53,267 nt of DNA from an uncultured Sulfuricurvum sp. (GTDB taxonomy: Bacteria > Campylobacterota > Campylobacteria > Campylobacterales > Sulfurimonadaceae): NCBI GenBank assembly GCA_903844635.1, contig CAIMUF010000062.1, positions 1-53,267 on the forward strand, written 5' to 3'. The notes beneath the pieces are model-generated. The model saw nothing but the letters and a program-made list of their open reading frames with translations. It made no database searches and was not told where the DNA came from. Every line of letters begins with the position of its first letter. Positions within the stretch are counted from its first letter, which is position 1. This document shows positions 23,820 through 33,570 of the stretch, in pieces. Made by a program: the position numbers and the translations under genes.

Positions 23820-24407
23820 CAGTCGAGGATCGTTTTTATACTCTATCAAAATTCGCTTTACACGATCTTGCCATAATATGCCAAAGAGTTCTAGCTGGGA
23901 AGCATCGGCTCGCGCTGATGCAATAAGAGGAAGAAGCTCGCCCATACGTGGATCACTCATAACGAAAGAGGGATTGTAACTAAGGGTTACTCGCTCAAGC
24001 GTATCAACACGCTCAAGTGCCATCTCCCCTTCTATTTGAACATCATAGAAAAGCAACTGTCGACGATCAAACTTTCCTGCTAGCCCATGGAAGCCACCCA
24101 GATCGGTTGCGCCTGTAATCATAGAGGCAACATTCGCAATAACCCCTACGACTCCATCACCAAGAGTACCCTTCATTAGGACTTTAATCTCTCCACGTAC
24201 AGGCGTTTTATCCCCGTACAGTGATTTAAGTCCCTCTTGCACCATCAAAAATGCACCTGCAACCGTAGGACACGAATGACCAGCCAGTTTTACCACATCC
24301 CTATACGTATAGTCAATTATACCGTTACTCGCAGCTCCAAGTACCTCAGAGAGCGGATCACGCACTACTATGGGTGCAACATCATTAAAAAAATCGGGTG
24401 TTATCAT
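23799..24407 (-). CDS. FmdE-like protein of unknown function
   Basis: A 202-residue soluble protein. The motif YRDVVKLAGHSCPTVAGAFLM, with His-x-Cys-Pro near residue 44, and the following GEIKVLMKGTLGDGVVG resemble the FmdE family (first noted beside formylmethanofuran dehydrogenase), which binds metal through a His/Cys site. Only one Cys of this kind is obvious and there is no C-terminal zinc finger. A TATAAT box for this gene lies on the minus strand at 24431-24436, and AGGGAG precedes the ATG. The assignment rests on motif memory. Confidence 0.6.
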   Translation of the reverse strand: MITPDFFNDVAPIVVRDPLSEVLGAASNGIIDYTYRDVVKLAGHSCPTVAGAFLMVQEGLKSLYGDKTPVRGEIKVLMKGTLGDGVVGVIANVASMITGATDLGGFHGLAGKFDRRQLLFYDVQIEGEMALERVDTLERVTLSYNPSFVMSDPRMGELLPLIASARADASQLELFGILWQDRVKRILIEYKNDPRLLKCIVQ

Positions 24408-24430
24408 CGTCTCTCTCCCTAAAAGAAGAG

Positions 24431-24436
24431 ATTATA
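24431..24436 (-). promoter_or_regulatory. -10 box for the FmdE-like gene (minus strand)
   Basis: Reads TATAAT on the minus strand, 24 bases before the ATG at 24407. AGGGAG follows in the short leader. It lies in the 61-base gap after the TIGR01777 gene. Confidence 0.45.
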
Positions 24437-24468
24437 ATCTTTTTAGTCACTTTAACCATTGACCTGCA

Positions 24469-25323
24469 TCAATCTCGTGATACAATCTGACGCAAAGCCT
24501 CTTCAAATGATGGATATAAAAATTCAAATCCATTCTTCAAAAGTTTCTCCGGATACACCTCTTTCGAGTCAAGCATAACCGACGAACCTTCACCAAAAGC
24601 TAGTCTTACAAGCCATGCCGGAAGCGTAAAGAAAGTTGGACGATGCAATACGTTTCCAATAATTTTGGTTTGAGACGCATTGCTAAGAGGATGAGGTGCC
24701 GTGAAATTTACGACGCCGTTCAAATTAGCATGGTCAATTAAAAAAGCGCAAGCACGAACAAGATCGTCTAAATGAATCCATGAAACCATTTGCGTTCCAT
24801 CTCCCATTTTGCCCCCCAATCCCATTTTAAAAGGAGGTAACATTTTTTGCATTGCACCGCCATCTTTACCCAACACGACTCCAAATCGCATCACGCATAC
24901 TCTCGTTTTCTGTGCTGCCATTGCTGCCTTTTCCCAATCCATGACCAAGGTAGCCAAAAAATCATTGGCAAAGAGTTCAGAGGCTTCGGTATGCTGATGG
25001 TCTCCGTCATAAATACCGACCGCAGATGCATTTATAAACGTAGAAGGAGGATTACTACATGCAACAATAGCGGCTGCCAGTTTATCGGTACTTTCCAAAC
25101 GACTTTGACGCAATATATTTTTATAACTATCACTCCAGCGCCCCAAGATATTGGCACCGGAGAGATTAATGACCACATCTGCGTTGTCAATCGCTTCAAC
25201 AATTTTTTCAACTGAGGTATCAGTACGAATACTCAAGCCCACAATCGTATCGGATCGTTGCAACAAATACTCATGTAAAGCACTTCCGACAAATCCACTC
25301 ATTCCACAAATAACAATTTTCAT
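24469..25323 (-). CDS. TIGR01777 family NAD(P)-binding epimerase-like protein
   Basis: A 284-residue protein of the extended SDR fold (YfcH/SULA group). The N-terminal nucleotide-binding pattern is G-x2-G-x2-G in CGMSGFVGSAL, followed by NLSGANILGRWS, the family hallmark, then INASAVGIYDG, VVLGKDGGAM and a C-terminal DUF1731 region (PAWLVRLAFGEGSSVML). The substrate is unknown; related proteins are found near cell-division or envelope genes. It is 11 bases downstream of the diguanylate cyclase gene, so the two may share a transcript. Confidence 0.9.
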   Translation of the reverse strand: MKIVICGMSGFVGSALHEYLLQRSDTIVGLSIRTDTSVEKIVEAIDNADVVINLSGANILGRWSDSYKNILRQSRLESTDKLAAAIVACSNPPSTFINASAVGIYDGDHQHTEASELFANDFLATLVMDWEKAAMAAQKTRVCVMRFGVVLGKDGGAMQKMLPPFKMGLGGKMGDGTQMVSWIHLDDLVRACAFLIDHANLNGVVNFTAPHPLSNASQTKIIGNVLHRPTFFTLPAWLVRLAFGEGSSVMLDSKEVYPEKLLKNGFEFLYPSFEEALRQIVSRD

Positions 25324-25334
25324 ATTTAACCCTT

Positions 25335-27098
25335 TTACAATGTACTCATTTTTATAACCACTTGGTTTCTTCCCTGATCTTTTGACACATAAAGCTGCTC
25401 ATCGGCTGCTTTATAAAGTTGTTCATGGGTCATAATGGATTCAGGTCGATACACAAAAATTCCCATAGAGATGGTAACATACGGCGAAGCATCATTATTT
25501 TTATGTAAGATTGATAATGCTTCCGTTTCATTTCGTATGCGATGTCCTAGATACAAATATTCATCATCACTCATATCAGATACTATTATCGCAAACTCTT
25601 CGCCCCCCAGTCTAAAAGCATATTCACCGCTTCTGGTAGTATACTGCTTTAAAATTTTGGCAATGCGGATCAAAACATCATCTCCGGCTTGATGCCCATA
25701 CGTGTCATTGTACCGTTTAAAGTGGTCCACATCCAGCATCATCAATGCCATAGTATGATTATGTCGCTTAGCACGGTTCATCTCTTCTTGAATGGTCAAT
25801 ATATAATGCCGTCGATTATACAATTCAGTCATAGGATCAGTAATCGCCAATTCTTGAAGTTTTTTAGTTTTATCTTCAATGCGTGTTTCCAATGTACGAT
25901 TAAGCTCTTCAAGCTCACGTTTTTGAGTATTTAGTACAATATTGGTCTCATATAATTGTGTCACTTTTTGTTTGATCTCAATCGCCATTTTTTTAAATGC
26001 GTGGGTCAGTAATTGCCACTCATGATCATATTTGCTGCTGTTAATATCAATATCATAGTGACCGTTTGAAATCAATAAGGCATTATGGCTCAACTCTTGA
26101 ATCGGTTTTGCAAACGAGCGAAGTGCAATAATAATCATGCCAAAGACAACCATGACACCAATGAAGAATAATAACAGTAACGATGTTGTTTGCTTGTACC
26201 ATTCGTACAGTAATTCACTTTCGTCTATTTTAACCATCATTCCACAACGAAGCTCTTTTTGATAGCCCCAGGCAACAACCGAGTTCTCCCCTGTTTCGTC
26301 AACCCTATATTTTTGCCCTCTTCCACCACGAACGGCTTCATAGATGGGATTATCCTGAGGCAATATTAAAAAAGTATGCGGGGAAATTTTTGTGTGGCGA
26401 GTGGCAAACATATTTATAAGTTTTTTGTTTTCTATGACAGCGGTAATCACTTCACCTGTTTTTCCAAGTTCACTGGAATCATTGACAACAGCTTGAATTG
26501 TTTTATTATCAATTTGGGCAGCTGAAATACCAATAATTTTTCCATTATGAATAATCGGTTCAGCTATAAAAGCAGCATAATCATTACTTGGCTCATAAAA
26601 ATGAAATTCTGATACATAAGGTTTAGTATTTTTTAGGGCATCTTTAAATACATGTGCTAGCTGTGAAGCACGATAGTCACCGGTTAAAAGGTTGGTGTGC
26701 AAATCAGATTCATGCTTTACACTATAAATAATTTCACCCTCAAGCGAAATTAAAAAAATATCATAAAATCCATTTTGTTTGGCAATAATAGTTAGTTTTT
26801 TTTGTAAACTTTCAGGTGAGTGCTTCCAAAAATACTTTTTAAAAATACTATGGTGACGCGAGGCAAAATAAAAAAGTTCAGTTATATTTGTTAAAGAGAC
26901 ATAACGTTGCTCAACATAGTTATCTATGGTTTCAATTTTATGATTAAGTATGCTGTGAATGCGGTTCAGACCATTGTGACGAATGGTTTCACGTACTTCT
27001 AAACCGATAAAAATCAAGATAGTAAAACTAAAAACGGCAATAGAACTAAGCCAAATAATAGTTCGCTTAAGTATCGTCATTTTATTCGTCAAAAACAT
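25335..27098 (-). CDS. Membrane diguanylate cyclase with periplasmic sensor
   Basis: A 587-residue protein. Membrane helices at about 12-30 and 307-330 bracket a roughly 275-residue periplasmic region with a Cache-like fold pattern (FLISLEGEIIYSV, AQIDNKTIQ). A HAMP-like segment, a coiled coil (about 385-420) and a GGDEF domain with GGEEF at about 499-503 follow, so it should make c-di-GMP. The inhibitory I-site position reads RSGE in place of RxxD, so product inhibition may be weak. AAAGG lies eight bases before the ATG. Confidence 0.92.
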   Translation of the reverse strand: MFLTNKMTILKRTIIWLSSIAVFSFTILIFIGLEVRETIRHNGLNRIHSILNHKIETIDNYVEQRYVSLTNITELFYFASRHHSIFKKYFWKHSPESLQKKLTIIAKQNGFYDIFLISLEGEIIYSVKHESDLHTNLLTGDYRASQLAHVFKDALKNTKPYVSEFHFYEPSNDYAAFIAEPIIHNGKIIGISAAQIDNKTIQAVVNDSSELGKTGEVITAVIENKKLINMFATRHTKISPHTFLILPQDNPIYEAVRGGRGQKYRVDETGENSVVAWGYQKELRCGMMVKIDESELLYEWYKQTTSLLLLFFIGVMVVFGMIIIALRSFAKPIQELSHNALLISNGHYDIDINSSKYDHEWQLLTHAFKKMAIEIKQKVTQLYETNIVLNTQKRELEELNRTLETRIEDKTKKLQELAITDPMTELYNRRHYILTIQEEMNRAKRHNHTMALMMLDVDHFKRYNDTYGHQAGDDVLIRIAKILKQYTTRSGEYAFRLGGEEFAIIVSDMSDDEYLYLGHRIRNETEALSILHKNNDASPYVTISMGIFVYRPESIMTHEQLYKAADEQLYVSKDQGRNQVVIKMSTL

Positions 27099-27233
27099 GA
27101 ACTCAACCTTTAATCGATCGACTGTTCTATCATAAAACTTTATAATAGCAAAGATGACAATTTTTATCTATTAAAGGTATTTTTAACCTATTTTTAAAAT
27201 ATTAGTAACAAAATTTGATAAAAATATAATTTG

Positions 27234-28686
27234 CTAGCTATTTGATTCAATCACCATGGAATCAAGCAAATCAAAAAGCTCATGGCTTGATTTTTCCATT
27301 CTAATCATATTTTTTATAATACGTTCTTTATTTTGACTCTGTAGACAATCATGATTGATGGCACAGGAAATTGTTTCAAGTACCGTATGGTGAATGTCTT
27401 CATGGGATTTTTCTAACTTTTTATATGATGAGGTATGCGAAAAAAAGATTTTACCGTCTCCACTGTCATACCATTTTCCTAAACGACAGTTATGGTGATC
27501 GGTGAACTTTTTTGCTTTTTCCGCATCTTGATGGATAATAGTAGAATAGGCATCATCTTTAAAAATGATATGATCAACCTTAACAAGAGTCGTATACAAG
27601 GATGCATTAACATACTGAGACATCTTTGCGGTATTAAATGTTGTTTGTGCAAATTCGCCAAGCACTTCTTTGAAGTTATAAATATTACTCTGTGAATTAG
27701 CTGCAATTGCGCCTATCTCTTCTGAACTTGTGAAAATATCGCCTGCTTCTTGTTGAAGAGTCTGCAGTGTCATCGATATTTCCATCGTTGCTTTTTGTGT
27801 TCGCTCTGCTAGCTTGCGTACTTCATCAGCAACAACTGCAAAGCCTCTCCCATGTTCACCTGCACGAGCCGCTTCAATAGCTGCATTAAGAGCAAGCAAA
27901 TTGGTCTGATCTGCAATATCTTTGATGAGACCAGCAATCGTACTAATCTCGCGTGTTCGTTCATTGAGTGCGGAAATTGCACTGCTTGAGCTGGAAATCA
28001 CCTCAATTAAATGTTCAAGATCCGTAATAATGACGCCAACTGCTTGTTGAGACTGTGAAACATTTTCAGCTGATTTTGATGAAGCCATATTGATTTTTTG
28101 AGTTAATTCACTGTTTTTATGAAGAGCACTTTGAATAACACTAAAGCCCTTGGCTACACCACCACTAGTTTCTTCCAATGCTGCTGAGAGTTCTGCCGTC
28201 ATTTTGCCAGTATACGATTTCGAAATAAAATCTATTGCCAGATTAAGTTCAGGACATGATGCTGCAAAATCCCCTTTATACCCCTCCTTAAAAATAATTC
28301 GATTTCCATTTCCCGTATTGGCTGATTTAATCGAATCACGGATATCACGCATCATCTGTTCTGTTTGATCCAACAAATCGTTAATTCCCCACGCAACTCC
28401 TTGTAATACATGCGTACTAGGTATATTCGTAACGCGCTCAGAGAGCTTCCCACTACCTGCTTTTATTAAAACGTCACGGATTTGACGAATAAGATCATCA
28501 TTAAAAATTTTTTCACATGCTTCCGATTCCGGAATAAACAATCCTATCAGTATCAATACACCGATAATAATCGAAGGAATTATAATCCCTAAAAATACCA
28601 AATACCAAATACCCAGTAGCACCTGTTGCTAATAAAAGATAAAGTAATGTTTGTTTATTGCTGAAGACTGAGGACAAATCCATCAT
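27234..28686 (-). CDS. Methyl-accepting chemotaxis protein with CZB domain; frame broken by a 7-bp repeat
   Basis: The best start is the ATG at 28686, with AAGGAG six bases upstream. It reads [20 protein letters not shown], the first membrane helix. Three tandem GGTATTT units at 28593-28613 then shift the frame. The long downstream frame opens at a GTG at 28622 without a ribosome-binding site and encodes the rest: second hydrophobic stretch, signalling domain (hairpin region around [19 protein letters not shown]), and a C-terminal zinc-binding CZB domain with [13 protein letters not shown]. With two units the whole reads as one 481-residue receptor. It has no periplasmic domain. It is coupled to the upstream PAS gene. 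Confidence 0.85.
28593..28613 (-). repeat. Three tandem copies of GGTATTT inside the MCP gene
   Basis: On the minus strand the units are GGTATTT at 28613-28607, 28606-28600 and 28599-28593, perfect and contiguous. Seven bases is not a multiple of three, so adding or losing one unit changes the frame of the first membrane segment. Two units give a continuous receptor. Three, as here, do not. Confidence 0.9.
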
Positions 28687-29164
28687 AATCAACTCCTTTT
28701 TCGGTTAAAATTTTATCCAGTAATTTTGCAGAAGCATCTATCCCACTACTTCGTTCAGCCGAAAGTAGCTGAGCATAAAGATCTGGGATCACCGCCATTG
28801 CTTTTGCACTTGGTTTACGCCGAACCGAATGAAAGTCCCGAATCGAATTATTGATATCAAGAGTTGCGGTGACGTTGGCATAAACCCAATAAAACGATCC
28901 ATTTTTGGTAAGATTTTTGACGTAGGCAAAGATCTCTTGCTTATTTCGAATACGATCCCACAAAAGCTTAAAAATAATTTTTGGCATATCAGGATGTCTC
29001 AGAATTGAATGCTCAGCATATAAAAGTTCTTTTTCGTCGTATCCTGACATCTTGATAAAAATTTTATTGCCGTAAATAATTCTTCCGTCTAAACCTGTCT
29101 TCGAAACAATAAAATCATCTGAATTCAATTGTATTTCAGATTGTGTAGGAGTGGGTCTTTGCAT
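28655..29164 (-). CDS. Aer-type PAS domain protein
   Basis: A 169-residue soluble protein that is nearly all one PAS domain of the aerotaxis type (SDDFIVSKTGLDGRIIYGN, then FIKMSGYDEKELL, RHPDMPKIIFKLLW and FAYVKNLTKNGSFYWVYANV). In Aer this kind of PAS binds FAD; here the cofactor is unknown. A short C-terminal helical region follows. The MCP start codon lies 32 bases before its stop, so the sensor PAS and the signalling MCP are made together and probably act as a split energy-taxis receptor. AAAGG supports the start at 29164. Confidence 0.9.
   Translation of the reverse strand: MQRPTPTQSEIQLNSDDFIVSKTGLDGRIIYGNKIFIKMSGYDEKELLYAEHSILRHPDMPKIIFKLLWDRIRNKQEIFAYVKNLTKNGSFYWVYANVTATLDINNSIRDFHSVRRKPSAKAMAVIPDLYAQLLSAERSSGIDASAKLLDKILTEKGVDYDGFVLSLQQ
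28693..28698 (-). promoter_or_regulatory. Ribosome-binding site that fixes the MCP start
   Basis: AAGGAG on the minus strand, six bases before ATG 28686 and inside the end of the PAS gene. It is a strong consensus site and argues that translation begins here and not at the GTG 64 bases downstream. Confidence 0.75.
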
Positions 29165-29257
29165 TATTATTACCTTTCTTATTCTTAAAATTAAATTTAT
29201 TCAAAACAGACATAATCACGGCTTTGGATGGAATATGTTTTTCGTAGACCAATGCTC

Positions 29258-31696
29258 TCATTTTCGATTTCCCATTACAAATTCATAAAAGGCATTTGCA
29301 TCAACAGCTTTACTAAAATAGAAACCTTGTACTTTTTGACACCCATTTTGTAGCAAAAATTCTACTTGTTCTAGCTTTTCTACCCCCTCTGCGATCACTT
29401 TCATTCCTAGATTATGCGCCAAATCAATCACTGCTTTTACAATCATTCGATCATCCAAATTATTGGATATTTCATCAATAAATGATTTGTCTATTTTCAA
29501 TACATCGACAGGAAATTGTTTCAGATATTTCAACGAAGAGTAACCGGTTCCAAAATCATCGATGGAGAGTGAAAGACCCATTTCTTTAAGCTGCTTCATC
29601 ATTTCAATACTGCTTTTGACATCATTCATAAGCATACTCTCTGTGATTTCCATCTCAAGAGAGTGGACGTTTACACCCTCTTGTGTAATAACTGTATCAA
29701 GGATTTTTACCAAATTTGGATCACGAAACTGAACAGCAGAAAGATTAACAGAGACTATTATCCCAGTAAGTCCTCGCTCTTCCCATTCACTCAAATCACG
29801 GCAAACCTGTCTAAAAACCCATTCTCCCATTCGTGCTATCATCCCTGTTTCTTCGGCTAAAGGGATAAATTGTGATGGAGGGACGAAACCAAAGGTAGGA
29901 TGATTCCATCGGATAAGTGCTTCTGCCCCCTCAACGCTGTGATCGATAAGATTGATTTTAGGTTGATAATAGACCATAAACTGCTGTTCATCATATGCGC
30001 GATGGAGACAGGATTCGAGGGTCAATCGCTCTAATGTTTTACGATTCATCTCATAATCATAAAATTCATAACGATTTTTCCCTTTGTCTTTTGCTGCGTA
30101 CATAGCGGTATCCGCATTTTTAATTAACTCCTGAATATCACAGCCATCATCGGGATAGATACTAATACCGATGCTCGCCGTAATGTAAACAGAACGTTCT
30201 CCAATCTTAAATTCTGCCGAAAGCTCTTTTAAAATCTTGTTTACAACAATAATAATATCGCTGATTTGACTGTAGCCATCGATGATTATGGTAAATTCAT
30301 CACCGCCAAGACGACATACCGTATCGCTTTCACGCATGTATTTTTTTAGTCTTAAAGCAACTTCTTGGAGTAATAAATCTCCTGCATCGTGCCCCAGAGA
30401 ATCATTAATTTTCTTAAAGCCATCCAAATCAATAAAGAATAGACCTAAAGGTATCTCTTTTCTCCGTGCCATGACGATACTTTGCTTGAGACGTTCCATA
30501 AAGAGCAGACGATTAGGAAGATTCGTAAGAGCATCATAGTGTGCCAGCTGATGAATATGATCCTGCGTCATCTTCTTTTCGGTCAAATCACTAAAAAGCC
30601 CTATATAATTGATGACATCACCATTTTTGTTTTTGATACTGTAGATGCTGAGCCATTCGGGATAGATTTCTCCACTTTTTCGACGATTAAAGATTTGCCC
30701 TTGCCACATCCCTGTGCGTTTGAGTGTTGCCCACATGTTTTTATAAAAATCATCATCATGTTGCCCTGACTGCAGTATCGCCGGTGTTTTTCCGACGACT
30801 TCCGAAAACTCATAGCCTGTTACTTCCGTAAAAGTTCGATTGATCTGCTGAATACGCAGTTCATTATCGGTAAGTACGATGCCTTCTATACTGTTGTCAA
30901 AAAGTTTCTCCGCCATTTTACTTTGACGTTCATTGACAAGATGTTCTCGCTTATCTGAAAAAATGATAATGCCTGCTTCGTTCTGAACATCCTCATCTTT
31001 GCTTTTAATCGGAATGATATTGAGAGTAATCGGGATCAATGTTCCAAATCTGGACTGCAACTCAAAACCGTGCGGAAGCGATAAAAGTGTTTGTGTGTCC
31101 AGAAGAGTCAATGGATTTATAGATTCGTCTTTGTTTATCCCCGAATTGATCAAGACAAACACATCACTTAGATTACGCTTGACCGCTTCTTTTGCTTTCC
31201 AGCCGCTTAAGGCTTCCGCCATCGCATTCAAATAGCGGATTTTCCCCTCGTGGTCAAAAGAGATAACGGCATCACCGATACTTGCAAGTGTTGTTGAGTA
31301 GCATGCATCAAGAGCTTGATCTACTTCGTGACGATGTAAAGCCATTTCAATATTACTGCGGAGCATTTGAGCATTAAACGGTTTAACAATATAACCGTGA
31401 GGATGGCTCTTTTTTGCCCGAGCAAGGGTCTTTTCGTCCGCATACGCCGTCAAAAATACCACCGGAATTCCAAATAATTCATTAATTTGCTTAGCCGCGC
31501 TGATACCGTCACGCTCCCCTTTGAGCACAATGTCCATCAAAACCAAATCAGGACTGTGTTTTGCAGCCATTTTAAGGGCAATTTTGGCAGTATCCGCAAT
31601 GCCGCACACCTCATATCCTAACTGTTCCAATCGATCCTGCAAATCCAGCGCAACGATTCCCTCGTCTTCTACAATAAGAATCTTCTTTAGTTTCAT
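29258..31696 (-). CDS. REC-PAS-PAS-GGDEF-EAL c-di-GMP protein
   Basis: An 812-residue soluble protein. It has a receiver (1-120, Asp55 in LVLMDIVLKGERDG), two PAS domains (about 130-245 and 260-375), a GGDEF domain with intact GGDEF at 464-468 and an RESD inhibitory site just before it, and an EAL domain with E-A-L at 592-594 and DDFGTG at about 713-718. Both cyclase and phosphodiesterase motifs look intact, so which one dominates cannot be told. Its start overlaps the kinase stop codon (ATGA), so the upstream kinase is the likely phosphate donor. Confidence 0.94.
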   Translation of the reverse strand: MKLKKILIVEDEGIVALDLQDRLEQLGYEVCGIADTAKIALKMAAKHSPDLVLMDIVLKGERDGISAAKQINELFGIPVVFLTAYADEKTLARAKKSHPHGYIVKPFNAQMLRSNIEMALHRHEVDQALDACYSTTLASIGDAVISFDHEGKIRYLNAMAEALSGWKAKEAVKRNLSDVFVLINSGINKDESINPLTLLDTQTLLSLPHGFELQSRFGTLIPITLNIIPIKSKDEDVQNEAGIIIFSDKREHLVNERQSKMAEKLFDNSIEGIVLTDNELRIQQINRTFTEVTGYEFSEVVGKTPAILQSGQHDDDFYKNMWATLKRTGMWQGQIFNRRKSGEIYPEWLSIYSIKNKNGDVINYIGLFSDLTEKKMTQDHIHQLAHYDALTNLPNRLLFMERLKQSIVMARRKEIPLGLFFIDLDGFKKINDSLGHDAGDLLLQEVALRLKKYMRESDTVCRLGGDEFTIIIDGYSQISDIIIVVNKILKELSAEFKIGERSVYITASIGISIYPDDGCDIQELIKNADTAMYAAKDKGKNRYEFYDYEMNRKTLERLTLESCLHRAYDEQQFMVYYQPKINLIDHSVEGAEALIRWNHPTFGFVPPSQFIPLAEETGMIARMGEWVFRQVCRDLSEWEERGLTGIIVSVNLSAVQFRDPNLVKILDTVITQEGVNVHSLEMEITESMLMNDVKSSIEMMKQLKEMGLSLSIDDFGTGYSSLKYLKQFPVDVLKIDKSFIDEISNNLDDRMIVKAVIDLAHNLGMKVIAEGVEKLEQVEFLLQNGCQKVQGFYFSKAVDANAFYEFVMGNRK

Positions 31697-32727
31697 AACT
31701 GTGCTTCCTCCTCATTAATCACATCAGGAGCAGTGAAAAGAATCCGGAATTCTGTCCCTTCTCCATCGTACCTTTTTAGTTCGCCATCAAGCTGTTTTGC
31801 CAAAATAGTGACCATTTTCAACCCCACGGAGATATTTTCATTTTCGGGATTTGGATGGAATCCGATTCCTGAATCTTTGACACTCAAGGTAAGCTCTCCA
31901 TCCTTATTTGAGTTGAGGGTAACCTCAATAATTTTGCTAGAGGTATCTTTCGTAAAAGCGTGCCCAATGGCATTTGTAATAAGCTCATTAACAATTAACC
32001 CGCACGGCATTGCCGTATCCATGAGGAAAAATAACTTTTGGGTATTTAGATTGATACTAATCCCTTGTGCCAATGGGCCAAATGAATCAATCAATGATGC
32101 AATCAAATATTTCAAATATTTGGACATATCGACGCGTCCCGCTATATCAGATTTATAGAGGATCTCATGGACTGTGGCTATGGCATGGATACGATTTTGA
32201 GTCTCTTGCAGTACATTTAAAACGGATTCATTTTTGATTTTTTTGCTCCCGAGAGACAAAAGACTCGAAATAGTTTGCAAGTTATTTTTAACACGGTGAT
32301 GAATCTCTTTTAGCAGCTGTTCTTTTTCTTGAAGCGAGATTGAGATTTCTTCATTTTGTTGTATAAATTTAGAAATATCATGGACGACACTAACCACGCA
32401 CTCCGCTGTATCTTTACAAAATACGCTAGAAATTTCAACAGGGAGCATGTCTCCATTTTGTTTACGATATAAACTCTGAGTTTGAATTCGTCCATTATGC
32501 TTAAGGGCTGTTGTCTGAGCCTGCCATGTAAGAAGATCAGGTATATGATAATCCAAATCATTAATGTGCTTTTCCATCAATTCGGATACACTGAATCCTA
32601 GTAAAAGCGCAAAATAATCATTCACAAAAAGGACATTGCCCTCAACTGGATCAAATACAATAAGAGGATCTGGGATACAGTAACTAAAGGGCAAGGGTGT
32701 TGAGCGTAGGTTAGATATTGTAGGCAT
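31693..32727 (-). CDS. PAS-containing sensor histidine kinase (HisKA_2 / HWE-like)
   Basis: A 344-residue soluble kinase. An N-terminal PAS domain (about 15-125, with GNVLFVNDYFALLLGFS) is followed by the HisKA_2 dimerisation motif EIHHRVKNNLQT, phosphoacceptor His144, and an ATPase domain (NELITNAIGHAF, DSGIGF, GLKMV). Kinases of this type often lack a membrane anchor and work with nearby response regulators. It lies between a response regulator gene and the REC-GGDEF-EAL gene on the same strand. AAAGG precedes the ATG. Confidence 0.92.
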   Translation of the reverse strand: MPTISNLRSTPLPFSYCIPDPLIVFDPVEGNVLFVNDYFALLLGFSVSELMEKHINDLDYHIPDLLTWQAQTTALKHNGRIQTQSLYRKQNGDMLPVEISSVFCKDTAECVVSVVHDISKFIQQNEEISISLQEKEQLLKEIHHRVKNNLQTISSLLSLGSKKIKNESVLNVLQETQNRIHAIATVHEILYKSDIAGRVDMSKYLKYLIASLIDSFGPLAQGISINLNTQKLFFLMDTAMPCGLIVNELITNAIGHAFTKDTSSKIIEVTLNSNKDGELTLSVKDSGIGFHPNPENENISVGLKMVTILAKQLDGELKRYDGEGTEFRILFTAPDVINEEEAQL

Positions 32728-32794
32728 TCTGATATCCTTTCTAACTTGGACATCTATTATAGGACATTTTGCGTGACAAAAGCGTCACAAACGA

Positions 32795-33511
32795 TTATAC
32801 CGACTGAGAGACAAATGCGCTGAGGCAACAACCGTTACCCTGAAGTACCCTAATAATTTGATAATTAAGCTTGACATGAAGACGATAAATAAGAGTTCTA
32901 CGGCTACTGTCGCTCATTGAACTGTTTGGCCAAATATGATATTCCAGTTCTTTAAAACAGACTACTTTGTACGGATGTAAGGCAAGATAAGAAAGAAGGG
33001 TTCGTTCTTTGGCAGTAATATGAAGTGCAGATCCATCGTTGGTCAAAATTCCACTTTCTACTCTAAAGCGATATCCGCCTCCAAGATCTAAAACCTGGGT
33101 GGTTTGATCATCATAGGAAATTTTAGATTGACGAAGTGCCAATGAAATCAGAGCAAACAGTTCCGCATAACGATACGATTTTACAAGGTAGCCACATGGA
33201 CTAGTTTCAACAGCTAGCTTAACTGTCTGCATATCAATTGATGCACTTAGATAAATGACAGAGGGCGTATACTTTAAATAAATACGCTTCACAATATCAA
33301 TCCCGCTTTCTTTTGTCTGAAGAGTAATATCACACAAAAGAATGTCCGCTGGAGTATGTGTCATCACATCAAGTGCATCAGGATAATTTTTAACAATTCC
33401 AATAACATGACATCCCATTTCTTCCACTGCCAAACTAAGTTCAAGGGCAATAATAGGATCATCTTCGATAATAAGAATCTTGTTATGTTGATGGTGTGAA
33501 ATTAATGACAA
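32795..33511 (-). CDS. OmpR-like response regulator
   Basis: A 238-residue protein with a receiver domain (about 10-125; Asp17-Asp18 and phosphoacceptor Asp61 in LLCDITLQTKESG) and a winged-helix DNA-binding domain (about 150-238; LLSYLALHPYKVV, FKELEYHIW, LIYRLHVKL). The only available start in the frame is TTG at 33511, with GGGG ten bases upstream; no ATG or GTG occurs between it and the upstream stop. The likely partner kinase gene follows 67 bases downstream, so this is the first gene of the signalling operon. Confidence 0.9.
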   Translation of the reverse strand: MSLISHHQHNKILIIEDDPIIALELSLAVEEMGCHVIGIVKNYPDALDVMTHTPADILLCDITLQTKESGIDIVKRIYLKYTPSVIYLSASIDMQTVKLAVETSPCGYLVKSYRYAELFALISLALRQSKISYDDQTTQVLDLGGGYRFRVESGILTNDGSALHITAKERTLLSYLALHPYKVVCFKELEYHIWPNSSMSDSSRRTLIYRLHVKLNYQIIRVLQGNGCCLSAFVSQSV

Positions 33512-33570
33512 AGATAATTTTCCCCTATTTAGGCTGCATGATTATTTTTAGAAGTATAACCAATGGATGT

